Origin: CALREA01 sp041674865
GTDB taxonomy: Bacteria; Patescibacteriota; Gracilibacteria; UBA1369; UBA12463
Assembly (NCBI GenBank): GCA_041674865.1
Contig: JBAYUX010000034.1
Span: 1-14,716, forward strand
Length of the DNA stretch: 14,716 nucleotides
Reading direction: 5' to 3'
Below are positions 6,056 to 13,720 of this stretch, piece by piece; position 1 is the first letter of the stretch; every line of letters starts with the position of its first letter. The translations under genes were made by a program, and so were the position numbers. Under the pieces are notes generated by a model, which was not told where the DNA came from, ran no database searches, and worked only from the letters and a program-made list of their open reading frames with translations.

Positions 6056-8026
6056 TTAGCTATTTGCGAGTCCAGCTGTATAGGTATTTGAACCAGTGTT
6101 GAGAATGACGAGAAGTCGATAAATAATCTCAGCAACCTCTCCGCGTGTAATCTCTTCATTGGCCTTGAATCCATGAGCGGTAGAAGGGAGAAGATTCTTC
6201 TCTTTCGCAAACTGTGCAAAAACAGCGCTCCAATCGGTCGTATTAACATCTGAGTACGGAGCATTATTAACAGTTGGATTGAGAGAAACTGGAGAAGAGA
6301 GAAGAAGTATTTTGAGGAACTCTGCTCGAGTTACATTTTGTGCTGGTCTAAAATATCCGCCAATATAGCCCTGCGTAATGCCATTTTGTTGAGCCGTTGC
6401 AATGTATGGAATATACCAGGCATTTGGATCAAGATCGGTATAGGAAAGCATTCCTTTTGTAGGAAGGATCTGGCGATTTGATGACTTGAGAGCAACCTTG
6501 AGAACTTCAACTCGAGAAATAACCTGATCAGGTTTAAATGTTCCATCGTTATATCCACCAAAGACACCCTTATCTTTTACATATTTAATGGCGTCATAAA
6601 ATCCTTCATCACCAGCAACATCAGCAAAGAGCTTCGTTCTATTGAGATCAGCTTTTGTGGCAACTGGCTGAGGAGTAGGTGTAGGGTTGATAACATCAAA
6701 AGATGTAGATTTTGTCTGTACGCCTTTGTACATAACGGTCACTTGACCTTGTCCAACGCGTGGATTCTGAAGACGGAAGACAAACTGACCATCAGAAAGA
6801 TCGCCAGTGGTAACATCTGCCTTTGAAAGATTACCAACATCTCCGCTAAGAAGAAGAAGCGCAGACTCATCAAGAGCATTTACTGAATTACCATTTTGAT
6901 CTTTTGCAACAAGGGTCATCTTGATATCCTCTCCGAGCTGATAACTTGCCTTCTGATTAAATGCGAAACTGATAACGGTAGGAGTTGGAGTTACGGGTGT
7001 AGGTACCGCGACAACCGGATCGGCTACTGCAGGAGTGACGACCGGCGTAGGAGTTGGGGCTGGCGTAGAATTAGGTACAGATGTCTGACTACCAGTACTG
7101 ATTGGTGTTGTTGTGAGATTTCTCTGAACGAATGTCATCGGATTGATCGTATTTTCGTAGGCCTTATCTTTCCCAAGACTTGCATTAATGGCACCAACGA
7201 AATCGAGTCCAGCAGCAACCTGCTCTTGGTATGTGAATCCCCAAAATGGATGCCATGGAGCATTGATACGATCAATTTGAAAATGTATGTGCGGGGTTGT
7301 TGCAAATCCAGTTTGACCAGAAAGGCCGATATTTTGTCCACGAAGAACAATATCTCCTTCATTGATAATCACACTTCCTAAGTGGCTATATGAAGAATAA
7401 TATGTTGTCTTCGTATTTGGATCTTCAAGAGAAGGAACATTCTGGTGAACAATAACAACATGTTTGCCGAAACCATTTGTCTGATTAGCGAGCTTGACGA
7501 CAACTCCATTTGCAATTGAGCGAACAGGAGTATTCATCGGAACTTTAATATCAACAGCAAGATGACTTCCGTCATTTTCTAATCCATTGAGTCGGTAGCT
7601 ACCCATGTATGGAACAGGGTAGGTAATCTTTTGATTTCGAACAGCGTCATCAGCAGCATTTCCCCATTTCAACGTATCAACCGTTCGTGCCAAAGCATCA
7701 GCACTATAGAAAGGTGTGTTAAGCATTTTACTCGCAGGGATCTGCTCATAACTATATTTATACTCCGCGCTTTGGAGCTTAACCCAGTTTGGAACTTTTT
7801 CGATTGGATATACGGTTCCATCAAAAGCTGGAGCCTGCTTCGTAGGAAGAATGCTTGCCGTAAGAAGAAGTCCATTTTGTCCAAGAGCGACAAACGACCC
7901 AATCATAAGAAGAGCAAGTCCTGCCCAGGCGGCCTGGTGTCGGCGATGACGTCGATCTTCGAGTTGATGAATTGGACTAGTGATGAGGAGATCATCTCCA
8001 CCGCGAGAGAAATTTGTGTCTGACAT
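6056..8026 (-). CDS. Membrane-anchored M23 metallopeptidase with three SLH repeats
   Basis: A cell-wall hydrolase of the LytM/M23 family, predicted to be 656 aa. Residue numbers here count from an upstream in-frame ATG at 8050; subtract 8 for the chosen start. A basic region (33-38, RRHRRH) precedes one hydrophobic helix (about 41-62), giving an inside-out anchor. The M23 domain (about 155-265) keeps the full set: His163 and Asp167 (HLAVD), His223 (SHLG) and HIH at 254-256, so it is probably active on peptidoglycan cross-links. A Pro/Thr linker (322-358), a beta-sandwich Ig-like domain (about 360-455) and three SLH repeats (about 474-523, 535-586 and 598-650) follow. SLH repeats usually bind pyruvylated wall polymer. 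The start at 8026 (MSDTNF) is preferred because 8050 would leave almost no leader after the predicted transcription start. Stop is TAA. Confidence 0.92.
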   Translation of the reverse strand: MSDTNFSRGGDDLLITSPIHQLEDRRHRRHQAAWAGLALLMIGSFVALGQNGLLLTASILPTKQAPAFDGTVYPIEKVPNWVKLQSAEYKYSYEQIPASKMLNTPFYSADALARTVDTLKWGNAADDAVRNQKITYPVPYMGSYRLNGLENDGSHLAVDIKVPMNTPVRSIANGVVVKLANQTNGFGKHVVIVHQNVPSLEDPNTKTTYYSSYSHLGSVIINEGDIVLRGQNIGLSGQTGFATTPHIHFQIDRINAPWHPFWGFTYQEQVAAGLDFVGAINASLGKDKAYENTINPMTFVQRNLTTTPISTGSQTSVPNSTPAPTPTPVVTPAVADPVVAVPTPVTPTPTVISFAFNQKASYQLGEDIKMTLVAKDQNGNSVNALDESALLLLSGDVGNLSKADVTTGDLSDGQFVFRLQNPRVGQGQVTVMYKGVQTKSTSFDVINPTPTPQPVATKADLNRTKLFADVAGDEGFYDAIKYVKDKGVFGGYNDGTFKPDQVISRVEVLKVALKSSNRQILPTKGMLSYTDLDPNAWYIPYIATAQQNGITQGYIGGYFRPAQNVTRAEFLKILLLSSPVSLNPTVNNAPYSDVNTTDWSAVFAQFAKEKNLLPSTAHGFKANEEITRGEVAEIIYRLLVILNTGSNTYTAGLANS

Positions 8027-8032
8027 TTGGTT

Positions 8033-8055
8033 TTTGTTTTGATATATCATATTAT
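8033..8055 (+). promoter_or_regulatory. Possible tsaE promoter
   Basis: Plus strand TTGGTT (8027-8032), 17 bp, TATTAT (8050-8055). The predicted start near 8062 leaves a leader of about 20 nt to the tsaE ATG. It overlaps the oppositely directed M23 promoter, so the two genes may compete for polymerase. The match is only moderate. Confidence 0.35.
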
Positions 8056-8082
8056 TATAGCAGCTTTAGCTAAAAAGATCAA
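8054..8082 (-). promoter_or_regulatory. Promoter of the M23/SLH gene
   Basis: Minus strand TTGATC (8077-8082), 17 bp, TATAAT (8054-8059) preceded by TGC, a consensus extended -10. The predicted start near 8047 gives a leader of about 20 nt to the ATG at 8026. The -35 abuts the divergent tsaE start codon. Confidence 0.8.
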
Positions 8083-8535
8083 ATGTCCAAACCACAATCC
8101 AAGCCCAAGAAGACTAAGCACACTGCCAAATCTCAAGCTGAAACGAAAAAAATAGCTTCAAAACTCCTTCAGGACATGGGTCACAAGGGCATCATTTGTC
8201 TTTATGGCTCACTTGGTGCCGGCAAAACAACCTTTGTAAAAGGCCTATCCGAGAGTCTCGGAATCCCAGAAATGTCGATAAAAAGTCCGACATACACCTA
8301 TCTTCGTGAATATATAACACCAACTCATAGCATCTATCACTTCGATTTATATCGACTCGAAGGAAAACCAGAAGTGGCAAGGCATATGGTTCAAGAGGTT
8401 CTTGAAAAGAATCCAGATCTTCTTCTTATTGAATGGGCGGAATATCTCGGATCATTTTTGCCAGAAAAAAGAACAGATATTTTTATCGAGGTAGAAGGAG
8501 ACACCGATCGAATCATTCGAATTGAAGAACGATAA
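8083..8535 (+). CDS. tsaE: tRNA threonylcarbamoyladenosine biosynthesis ATPase TsaE
   Basis: A small P-loop ATPase that works with TsaB and TsaD to make t6A37 in ANN-decoding tRNAs. The 150-aa length fits the family. Motifs in order: Walker A GSLGAGKT (42-49), the switch-like SPTY (68-71), HFDLYR (86-91) and IEWAE (116-120), all diagnostic of TsaE/YjeE. The N-terminus carries a Lys-rich extension (residues 2-23) before the usual start of the fold. tsaB and tsaD are not in the window. The next gene, an HD-domain hydrolase, starts 16 nt after the stop on the same strand, so the two are probably co-transcribed. Stop is TAA. Confidence 0.95.
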   Translation: MSKPQSKPKKTKHTAKSQAETKKIASKLLQDMGHKGIICLYGSLGAGKTTFVKGLSESLGIPEMSIKSPTYTYLREYITPTHSIYHFDLYRLEGKPEVARHMVQEVLEKNPDLLLIEWAEYLGSFLPEKRTDIFIEVEGDTDRIIRIEER

Positions 8536-8551
8536 GACGATAATAAAAACA

Positions 8552-9142
8552 ATGAATCTCCAAGACATACATCAACTCTACAAAGAGTGTCACACTCCAC
8601 TTCATGTGCAAAAACACATGGAGATGGTTGCAAAAATTGCCACGCATATGGCAAAAAAAATTCACGAAAATGGACACAAGATCGATGTGAAAAAAGTTCG
8701 TGATCTCGCCCTCATACACGACCTCATGAAGGCGATCACATTTAAAAATATTACTCCAAATACTTTCATAAAAAATCCAACGAAACAGGACCTCCAAATG
8801 TGGGAAAAATGGAAGAAAAAATATAATGGAAACGACATAGAGGCAACCTCAAACATACTCAACGCAAAGAAAGAAATATATCTCTCGGAAGCGGTTATGT
8901 CTCAGCAATTTGACGCAATAATTTCAAAAAAATATCCACTCAAGACACTCGAAGAAAAGACTGTATACTACGCAGATAAACGAGTGGCTCACGCAGAGTT
9001 TGTTTCTCTAAAAAGCCGCCTTCAAGAAGGTTATAAACGCTACAGCGGAAACAGGAAAAAATCACAAAAAACAAAGAACGTTGAGCTCGCAATTCATATG
9101 CTCGAAGAAGAACTTTTCAGTATGGCAGGTGAAAAGATCTAA
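8552..9142 (+). CDS. HD-domain protein, probable metal-dependent phosphohydrolase
   Basis: A 196-aa protein whose HD-superfamily ligands can be picked out: His22 (in HVQKH), His56-Asp57 (LALIHDLMK) and a distal Asp142 (YYADKRVAH). The family hydrolyses phosphate esters of nucleotides and related compounds, but the substrate cannot be told from this sequence. The ATG at 8552 is chosen. An in-frame TTG at 8522 would overlap the end of tsaE and add only ten weakly supported residues (KNDKTIIKT). The sequence is very Lys-rich. It is second in the tsaE operon and ends in the stem of a bidirectional-looking terminator. Stop is TAA. Confidence 0.85.
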   Translation: MNLQDIHQLYKECHTPLHVQKHMEMVAKIATHMAKKIHENGHKIDVKKVRDLALIHDLMKAITFKNITPNTFIKNPTKQDLQMWEKWKKKYNGNDIEATSNILNAKKEIYLSEAVMSQQFDAIISKKYPLKTLEEKTVYYADKRVAHAEFVSLKSRLQEGYKRYSGNRKKSQKTKNVELAIHMLEEELFSMAGEKI

Positions 9143-9164
9143 CAACCACGTGTTGTTACTTTTT
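9140..9164 (+). terminator. Terminator between convergent genes
   Basis: TAACAAC-CACGT-GTTGTTA, a 7-bp stem with a 5-nt loop (9140-9158), is followed closely by five T (9160-9164). The stem includes the HD gene's TAA. On the minus strand the stem is followed by GATCTTTTC, so it may also end the convergent 3D-domain gene, whose stop lies 11 bp away. Confidence 0.7.
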
Positions 9165-9168
9165 GTAA

Positions 9169-10752
9169 CTACTTCGTGGCGACAGTGAGAGAATTTTTTG
9201 CAGTAGTAGATGGCTCAGATGCAACCTTTGACCCCTTTGCATTGACGATAGCAATCGTCTTGATGATATGGAATCGTGAAGCAATAATGGTGTTCATTCG
9301 TGTTCGAGCAGTAACTTCAAATAATTGCGCACTATCATCTTGTTCGCTTGCGACAATTCCCTGGGCCTGTTTGAATTTGAAAACAGCATGAGCCGTAGCA
9401 GGTCCATAGAATCCAGTCGGCTGAACTCGGACGTAGTTCAATCTCATCAACTCTTGCTGGAGTTGTCGAACAGACTCACCAGAGCTATTTGGAGCGAGAT
9501 CCTGTACGAGATACGATGGAACGTCGATAACGACTGCGGCCTGTTGGCTCGTAAGAGAAGCAACATATTTCTTTTCAAGAGCGGAAAGTGTTTTTTGTCC
9601 GAAGTATCCAGCGCCGAGATCAGTCTCACGAAGAACGATACTCTGATCTTTTTGGAATTGGAAAAGTGCAGATTCAGTTTTTTCGTCAAAAACTCCAGTC
9701 AAAGGAACGTCGTATCCGAGTGATTTCAAAACTTGCTGTAACTTCAAGACATCCTCTCCATGAGAACCACGTCCGAATGACTTAGTTGGAATGAGTGTTT
9801 TTCGTCGGTCGGTGAAAGCTTTTTCAAGAGCGATTCGTGTCTGAGGGCCGGTATGCCCTGCACCAAGTTCCTCCCGTTGACCAAAGAGGCTGTGATCTTT
9901 TTGGAAGGCGAAGACAGCGTCACGAACATCATCTCCATAGAACCCATCAATGACTCCTTTGTAATAACCAAGAGCCTGGAGAACTCGCTGAAGTTTAACA
10001 ACTGAAGCGCCACTGCTCAAATACCAGATATCTTCTTCGAAGAGGGCCGGTGGAGCAATCACAACAGGTGATGTTTTAACAACAGCTTTGTTGGTTGTTG
10101 ATGGGGTATTGTTTGTAGAAGGCGGATTTGGGTTTGGGTTTTGGTTTGGAACTCGTTCAGACGGATCATAATTACTGAGGGTAATTTCTTCTTCAATAGA
10201 AGGATTAATGCCGAGAAGTTCAATACTAACCGTTCGTCGTCCCCAAGTAAGAGCACGAGAGAGGCCCTTGTCACCAAATCCCATCCAGATATCAAGTCGG
10301 TCATGGTGAGTAGAATCCTGTGATGCGACAATCGCTCCTCCTCGATCATGAACGGCAACCGTTCCGATCCCAGGAATTCGCATCTTCGTTCCAAATGGAT
10401 AGACTGAAGGAGCAGCAACCATGCCAGGGTAAACCGGAGTACCGTCAGCACCATTCGTACCGCGTCCATTGAGACGGATATCAGAAGCATAGCTTCCAGT
10501 TACATATTTCTGCTGATTTGGAAGCGGGGAGTAATAGGCAGTGGTTTCAAAAACTCGTGTTCCGACGAGAGTCCTTGCTTTAGGATTCTGGACAACTGGA
10601 GCAGGAACAGTATCTGGATTCACCGGACTTGAAGGATCAGTTAACTCAGCCGGAGGAAGTTCCTGAGCGAGAGCCACCATTCCATTAAAGGATATAGTGA
10701 AGAAAAAACTGACAGTGACGATATGTGCTAACGTACGAAAATGGGAGCGCAT
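9169..10752 (-). CDS. Secreted 3D-domain protein with three peptidoglycan-binding repeats
   Basis: A 527-aa exported protein, probably a wall-remodelling enzyme or wall-binding factor. A signal peptide (1-29) ends at ALAQ. The 3D domain (about 65-180) contains AAPSVYPFGTKM (113-124), VHDRGGAI (134-141) and HHDRLDIWMG (149-158). Asp136, Asp151 and Asp154 are candidates for the family's three aspartates, in the double-psi barrel shared with MltA-type lytic transglycosylases. A Pro/Asn/Thr linker (200-235) leads to three PG_binding_1 repeats (about 240-312, 318-396 and 414-490), each with the 'V..LQ..L..LGY' and 'G.yg..T..Av..FQ' pattern. The tail (491-527) is low-complexity. It converges on the HD gene, with 26 bp between stops. 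Its promoter carries TGTGGTATACT. Stop is TAG and no Shine-Dalgarno is seen. Confidence 0.9.
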   Translation of the reverse strand: MRSHFRTLAHIVTVSFFFTISFNGMVALAQELPPAELTDPSSPVNPDTVPAPVVQNPKARTLVGTRVFETTAYYSPLPNQQKYVTGSYASDIRLNGRGTNGADGTPVYPGMVAAPSVYPFGTKMRIPGIGTVAVHDRGGAIVASQDSTHHDRLDIWMGFGDKGLSRALTWGRRTVSIELLGINPSIEEEITLSNYDPSERVPNQNPNPNPPSTNNTPSTTNKAVVKTSPVVIAPPALFEEDIWYLSSGASVVKLQRVLQALGYYKGVIDGFYGDDVRDAVFAFQKDHSLFGQREELGAGHTGPQTRIALEKAFTDRRKTLIPTKSFGRGSHGEDVLKLQQVLKSLGYDVPLTGVFDEKTESALFQFQKDQSIVLRETDLGAGYFGQKTLSALEKKYVASLTSQQAAVVIDVPSYLVQDLAPNSSGESVRQLQQELMRLNYVRVQPTGFYGPATAHAVFKFKQAQGIVASEQDDSAQLFEVTARTRMNTIIASRFHIIKTIAIVNAKGSKVASEPSTTAKNSLTVATK

Positions 10753-10990
10753 AGAGTTTTAGGTGTGTTTGTGTTTGTTTGGACTTTTCATATAAGTATA
10801 CCACAAAAGCACACGGACGGCCGTTATATACCATTGCTATGTGCTTGAAAAGGTGTCCAGCTAAAAAATCAAAGCTGAGTGAAGCTAGGTAAGAGGACTA
10901 GCCTAAGACAAAAAAATGTACCCAAATAGCCTTTCGGGGTCGGTTTTATCCTTATATAAGGACAGGGATTCTGATGAAAACTAGCGAGAG
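10753..10990. other. Non-coding, hairpin-rich intergenic region
   Basis: About 240 bp with no convincing gene. The right part is the 3' flank of the VirD4-like gene. It contains a 14-bp perfect palindrome TCCTTATATAAGGA (10949-10962), an inverted repeat GCTAG-N9-CTAGC (10884-10902), a run of seven A (10910-10916), and the CTAGC/GCTAG hairpin at 10981-10994. The left part holds the promoter and about 36-nt leader of the 3D-domain gene. I recognise no known riboswitch or RNA family. Confidence 0.6.
10795..10805 (-). promoter_or_regulatory. Extended -10 promoter of the 3D-domain gene
   Basis: Minus strand TGTGGTATACT, with -10 TATACT at 10795-10800 after TGG. It is identical over 11 nt to the ruvB promoter. 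The position of the -35 is GC-rich (CGGCCG), so the promoter probably relies on the extended -10. The predicted start near 10788 gives a leader of about 36 nt. A weaker TGGTATATA lies at 10825-10833. Confidence 0.65.
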
Positions 10991-10994
10991 CTAG
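10981..10994 (-). terminator. Weak terminator candidate overlapping the stop of the VirD4-like gene
   Basis: CTAGC-TCTC-GCTAG on the minus strand, followed by TTTTCATC. The stem is only 5 bp and its first arm includes the TAG stop codon. A longer T-tract (seven T) lies 65 nt further on, after a poorly paired ACCC...GGGT stem. The actual end of the transcript is unclear. Confidence 0.35.
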
Positions 10995-13537
10995 AACCCA
11001 AATGGATCCTCCGGCTTCGGAAGTTTAGCGCTACCTGGACCACCGTTGGTAAGACCGAGACGTCGGATAATTTCGCGATCAACGAAGTCCTTGTCTCGTC
11101 CATATTTGAGACGAGAGAGTTGTTTGAATGCCTCAGCAGCCGATCGATCACCTTTTTCAAGGTACGGATTAAGAGGCGTAATAGAGAACGGTCTTGAAGG
11201 TTGCGTATCGATAGAGAGTTTCATTACCGCCTTGAACTTATCCAAGTTCACAAGGTCCTGGTCAGAGAAGACAGGGGACATTTCCTTCGCGAGGTACTCA
11301 GCATCCTGCGCACCAATCTTATAACTCAAGATCGTACCAACGTTACCGAAGATCGCCTCCTTAATACTCGAACCTTTCTTATTGAGTCCACCACCCTTGT
11401 CCTCGAGCTGCGCGAGGTACTGATGAGCAACCGCCAAACCGAGACGATACTTACGAGCTTCAGAGAGAATAACCTCAATAGAGTCGGTAACGTAGTTCTG
11501 GAACTCATCGATATAGAGGAAGAAGTCACGAGGTTTCTTGCCCTGTTTCAACGTCTTTTGTCGAGCGAGTGCTGCCATCTGCAACTTCGACACCATAATC
11601 AAACCGAGAAGCTTGGAGTTCATTTCACCAGTTTCACCCTTTGAAAGGTTTACGAGGAGAATCTTTCCCTGTTCCATAATCTCACCAATGTTGAAGGCCG
11701 ACTTCGCCTGGCCGATGATATTACGCATCATCGTGTTCGTCACGAACTGACCAAACTTCGCTGCCAAGTATGGAATCATTTCCTGCTTTTCGCGCTGACC
11801 GGTTTTCGCCATCTGGTTGTCCCAGAATGACTTCACAATTGGATTGGTAACTTTTTCCGCCTTGTATGCTGAGTACTCATCATCCGTAAACAGACGAACG
11901 ATATCCGTAATCGCACCACCTTCTGGATCAGACATGAGCGTCAAACAACCGTTTCGGAAGTAATCCTGAATACGTGGACCAAAGATTTCTTCACCGAAGA
12001 GTTTGATCATGATGTTCATCGCCTCCATAGAAACGAGTTCCTTTTCTTCCCAAGTATCACCTTCGAGAAGGTTTAATCCCATTGGACGATCCATGTCACC
12101 CGGATTGAAGTAGATCACATCATCAGCACGTTCTCGCGGAATAAACGGCATAATATCTTCAATCAAACTTCCGTGCGGATCGATAATGGCAATACCATCT
12201 CCGTTTCGAAGATCCTGTCGAATCATCGCCTGGAGAATGGAAGACTTACCAGTACCCGTCTGACCAATGACGTAAAAGTGTCGGAATCGATCATCTGGTT
12301 TCATTCGAATTTCTTTCGTCACACCACGATAGGTATTGTGACCGAGAAGAATACCTTCTGTTGGAATATTCGCAGGAGCTGGCGCGATCTTATAGTTTTG
12401 CCAAACAATATGCGGATTCATATTGTACTGAATGCTTGGCAAGTGATAGAGACTCGAAAGTTCTTCTGAAGAAAGTATCATATGACGCTTACCCTCAATA
12501 GGATTAAAATCTCTAAACCAACTTCGTCGAAATCGTCGGAAAATGAAGTCTCGTACGAGCTTTTTGACGTCGTGATATTTTGAATATTCGAACTCATTTC
12601 CGTTGGCGAAATCGAACTGACCAAATGCTTTGTGAATATTGGAAACATTCATCTTCGCAGCTCGAAGTGTCGGAGCTGTACACAAAACACGAATGACCGT
12701 ATCAAATCCAGGATGAGCATTTTTCTCATCGAGTGCTTTAATTTCTTCTTCGCCCATCGAGGTGACACGCTCTTGTTGTTCAGGAGTTTCCTTATGTTCC
12801 TTATTCATGAAGAACTCAAAGAACGCACCGATCCAAGCGACCGGATTGTACCAAGCAAATCCATGTTCTTTGCCTTTGTATCGAGCCTTAGCCATTTCGC
12901 GACCACTATGTTGCCAGTGATTTGATTCAGGCTTGATAAGAATCTGAATCGAAGCGCCCTCATCTTTATCAAACTTGGAGAGAGCGTTAATGAGCGCATT
13001 GAGTGGATCAGAGTTGAGACGATTGTAATTTTTGATCGGCAAGTGGTAGTCCTGCTCGAGTTGCATGTAGCATCCGTCAACTTCTGAATTAGGTTTGAAG
13101 ATGTTGTAGTCTGTGACTTTTTCAATATGACAGTCGGGATAGAAACTCGTGATCTGTTTTTCGAGATACACAAGGAGGTCATGTGGAACCACCATGTAGA
13201 AATGAATTTCCCCATCAATAACCGCAAATTCAAGCGAAAGATAATCCTGTCCAATGAAGTGATATCTCCAGCTCTTGTCATACATACTATGAAGTGACTC
13301 GTAGAAGTGAGTCATGATACCAACAATTTCCTTAAAGCTCTTTTGTGCAGAAAAGGCTCGTGACTCTTTTTCGGCATCATCCTTTGACTCCTTACGCGGA
13401 ACACGCACCTGCAAAAACACCATGTCACGCATTCGATGCGCATCAGCATGATGATGAACGAGGTAGTGAACGAGTTCATACAACCCAAACAGGGCGACAA
13501 TCGTTCCAACAATCCAATATGCGAGTAAGAGGGTCAT
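10991..13537 (-). CDS. VirD4/TraD-like AAA+ ATPase (type IV coupling protein family), membrane-anchored
   Basis: An 848-aa ATPase of the type IV coupling-protein group, the hexameric pumps that pass DNA or protein to a secretion channel. One membrane helix (about 2-26, in MTLLLAYWIVGTIVALFGLY) is followed by His-rich VHHH. A 370-aa soluble region of unrecognised fold comes next, and then the motor. Walker A is GQTGTGKSS (425-433), with IIDPHGSLIEDI soon after and Walker B FLYIDE (673-678) with FQNY. A TraG/TraM-recognition-like segment (SEARKYRLG, VAHQYLAQL) follows. Only one N-terminal helix is visible. No relaxase, VirB4, pilin or channel gene lies in the window, so the partner is unknown. 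Related orphan ATPases are widespread in Patescibacteria. Stop is TAG. The divergent neighbour is the unknown 260-aa gene. Confidence 0.88.
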   Translation of the reverse strand: MTLLLAYWIVGTIVALFGLYELVHYLVHHHADAHRMRDMVFLQVRVPRKESKDDAEKESRAFSAQKSFKEIVGIMTHFYESLHSMYDKSWRYHFIGQDYLSLEFAVIDGEIHFYMVVPHDLLVYLEKQITSFYPDCHIEKVTDYNIFKPNSEVDGCYMQLEQDYHLPIKNYNRLNSDPLNALINALSKFDKDEGASIQILIKPESNHWQHSGREMAKARYKGKEHGFAWYNPVAWIGAFFEFFMNKEHKETPEQQERVTSMGEEEIKALDEKNAHPGFDTVIRVLCTAPTLRAAKMNVSNIHKAFGQFDFANGNEFEYSKYHDVKKLVRDFIFRRFRRSWFRDFNPIEGKRHMILSSEELSSLYHLPSIQYNMNPHIVWQNYKIAPAPANIPTEGILLGHNTYRGVTKEIRMKPDDRFRHFYVIGQTGTGKSSILQAMIRQDLRNGDGIAIIDPHGSLIEDIMPFIPRERADDVIYFNPGDMDRPMGLNLLEGDTWEEKELVSMEAMNIMIKLFGEEIFGPRIQDYFRNGCLTLMSDPEGGAITDIVRLFTDDEYSAYKAEKVTNPIVKSFWDNQMAKTGQREKQEMIPYLAAKFGQFVTNTMMRNIIGQAKSAFNIGEIMEQGKILLVNLSKGETGEMNSKLLGLIMVSKLQMAALARQKTLKQGKKPRDFFLYIDEFQNYVTDSIEVILSEARKYRLGLAVAHQYLAQLEDKGGGLNKKGSSIKEAIFGNVGTILSYKIGAQDAEYLAKEMSPVFSDQDLVNLDKFKAVMKLSIDTQPSRPFSITPLNPYLEKGDRSAAEAFKQLSRLKYGRDKDFVDREIIRRLGLTNGGPGSAKLPKPEDPFGF

Positions 13538-13549
13538 ATTTGTAAACCT

Positions 13550-13574
13550 ATAATAGCATCAAATCATTATACCA
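13550..13574 (-). promoter_or_regulatory. Promoter region of the VirD4-like gene
   Basis: Two extended -10 elements lie in tandem on the minus strand. TGGTATAAT (13566-13574) has a predicted start near 13559 and a leader of about 21 nt. TGCTATTAT (13550-13558) has a predicted start near 13543 and a leader of about 6 nt. Neither has a convincing -35. The first matches the extended -10 consensus exactly and is the likelier one. Confidence 0.6.
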
Positions 13575-13662
13575 GAAAAGGTAGCTTTGGGGAAGGCTAG
13601 AAGTATTATTGAGGTGAAAGCTGGTAAAAATAAGGTATTAAAACATTTATCAAAGCTGAAAA

Positions 13663-13706
13663 TTGACAAATAGCCAATTAAGAGTAATTTAAGGCGCCGA
13701 TAAAAT
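13663..13706 (+). promoter_or_regulatory. Promoter region of the 260-aa gene
   Basis: Two overlapping readings are possible on the plus strand. One is TTGACA (13663-13668), 16 bp, TAATTT, with a perfect -35 but a poor -10. The other is TTAAGA (13678-13683), 17 bp, TAAAAT (13701-13706), giving a leader of only about 8 nt. I cannot choose between them. The rest of the 183-bp divergent gap is AT-rich with no other visible element. Confidence 0.45.
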
Positions 13707-13720
13707 TCTAAATTATATTC

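Noticed and set aside
8027..8050. Longer start for the M23/SLH protein at ATG 8050
   Set aside because: The predicted transcription start is near 8047, so that codon would not be in the message; ATG 8026 gives a leader of about 20 nt.
8522..8551. TTG start for the HD protein overlapping tsaE
   Set aside because: It adds ten Lys-rich residues with no family support; ATG 8552 starts just ahead of the fold.
10971..10997. CTGATGA followed by a small hairpin and GAA, resembling a hammerhead ribozyme core
   Set aside because: The GAA is followed by C rather than the required A, and I cannot pair the flanks into the other two stems. It also overlaps the end of the VirD4-like gene.
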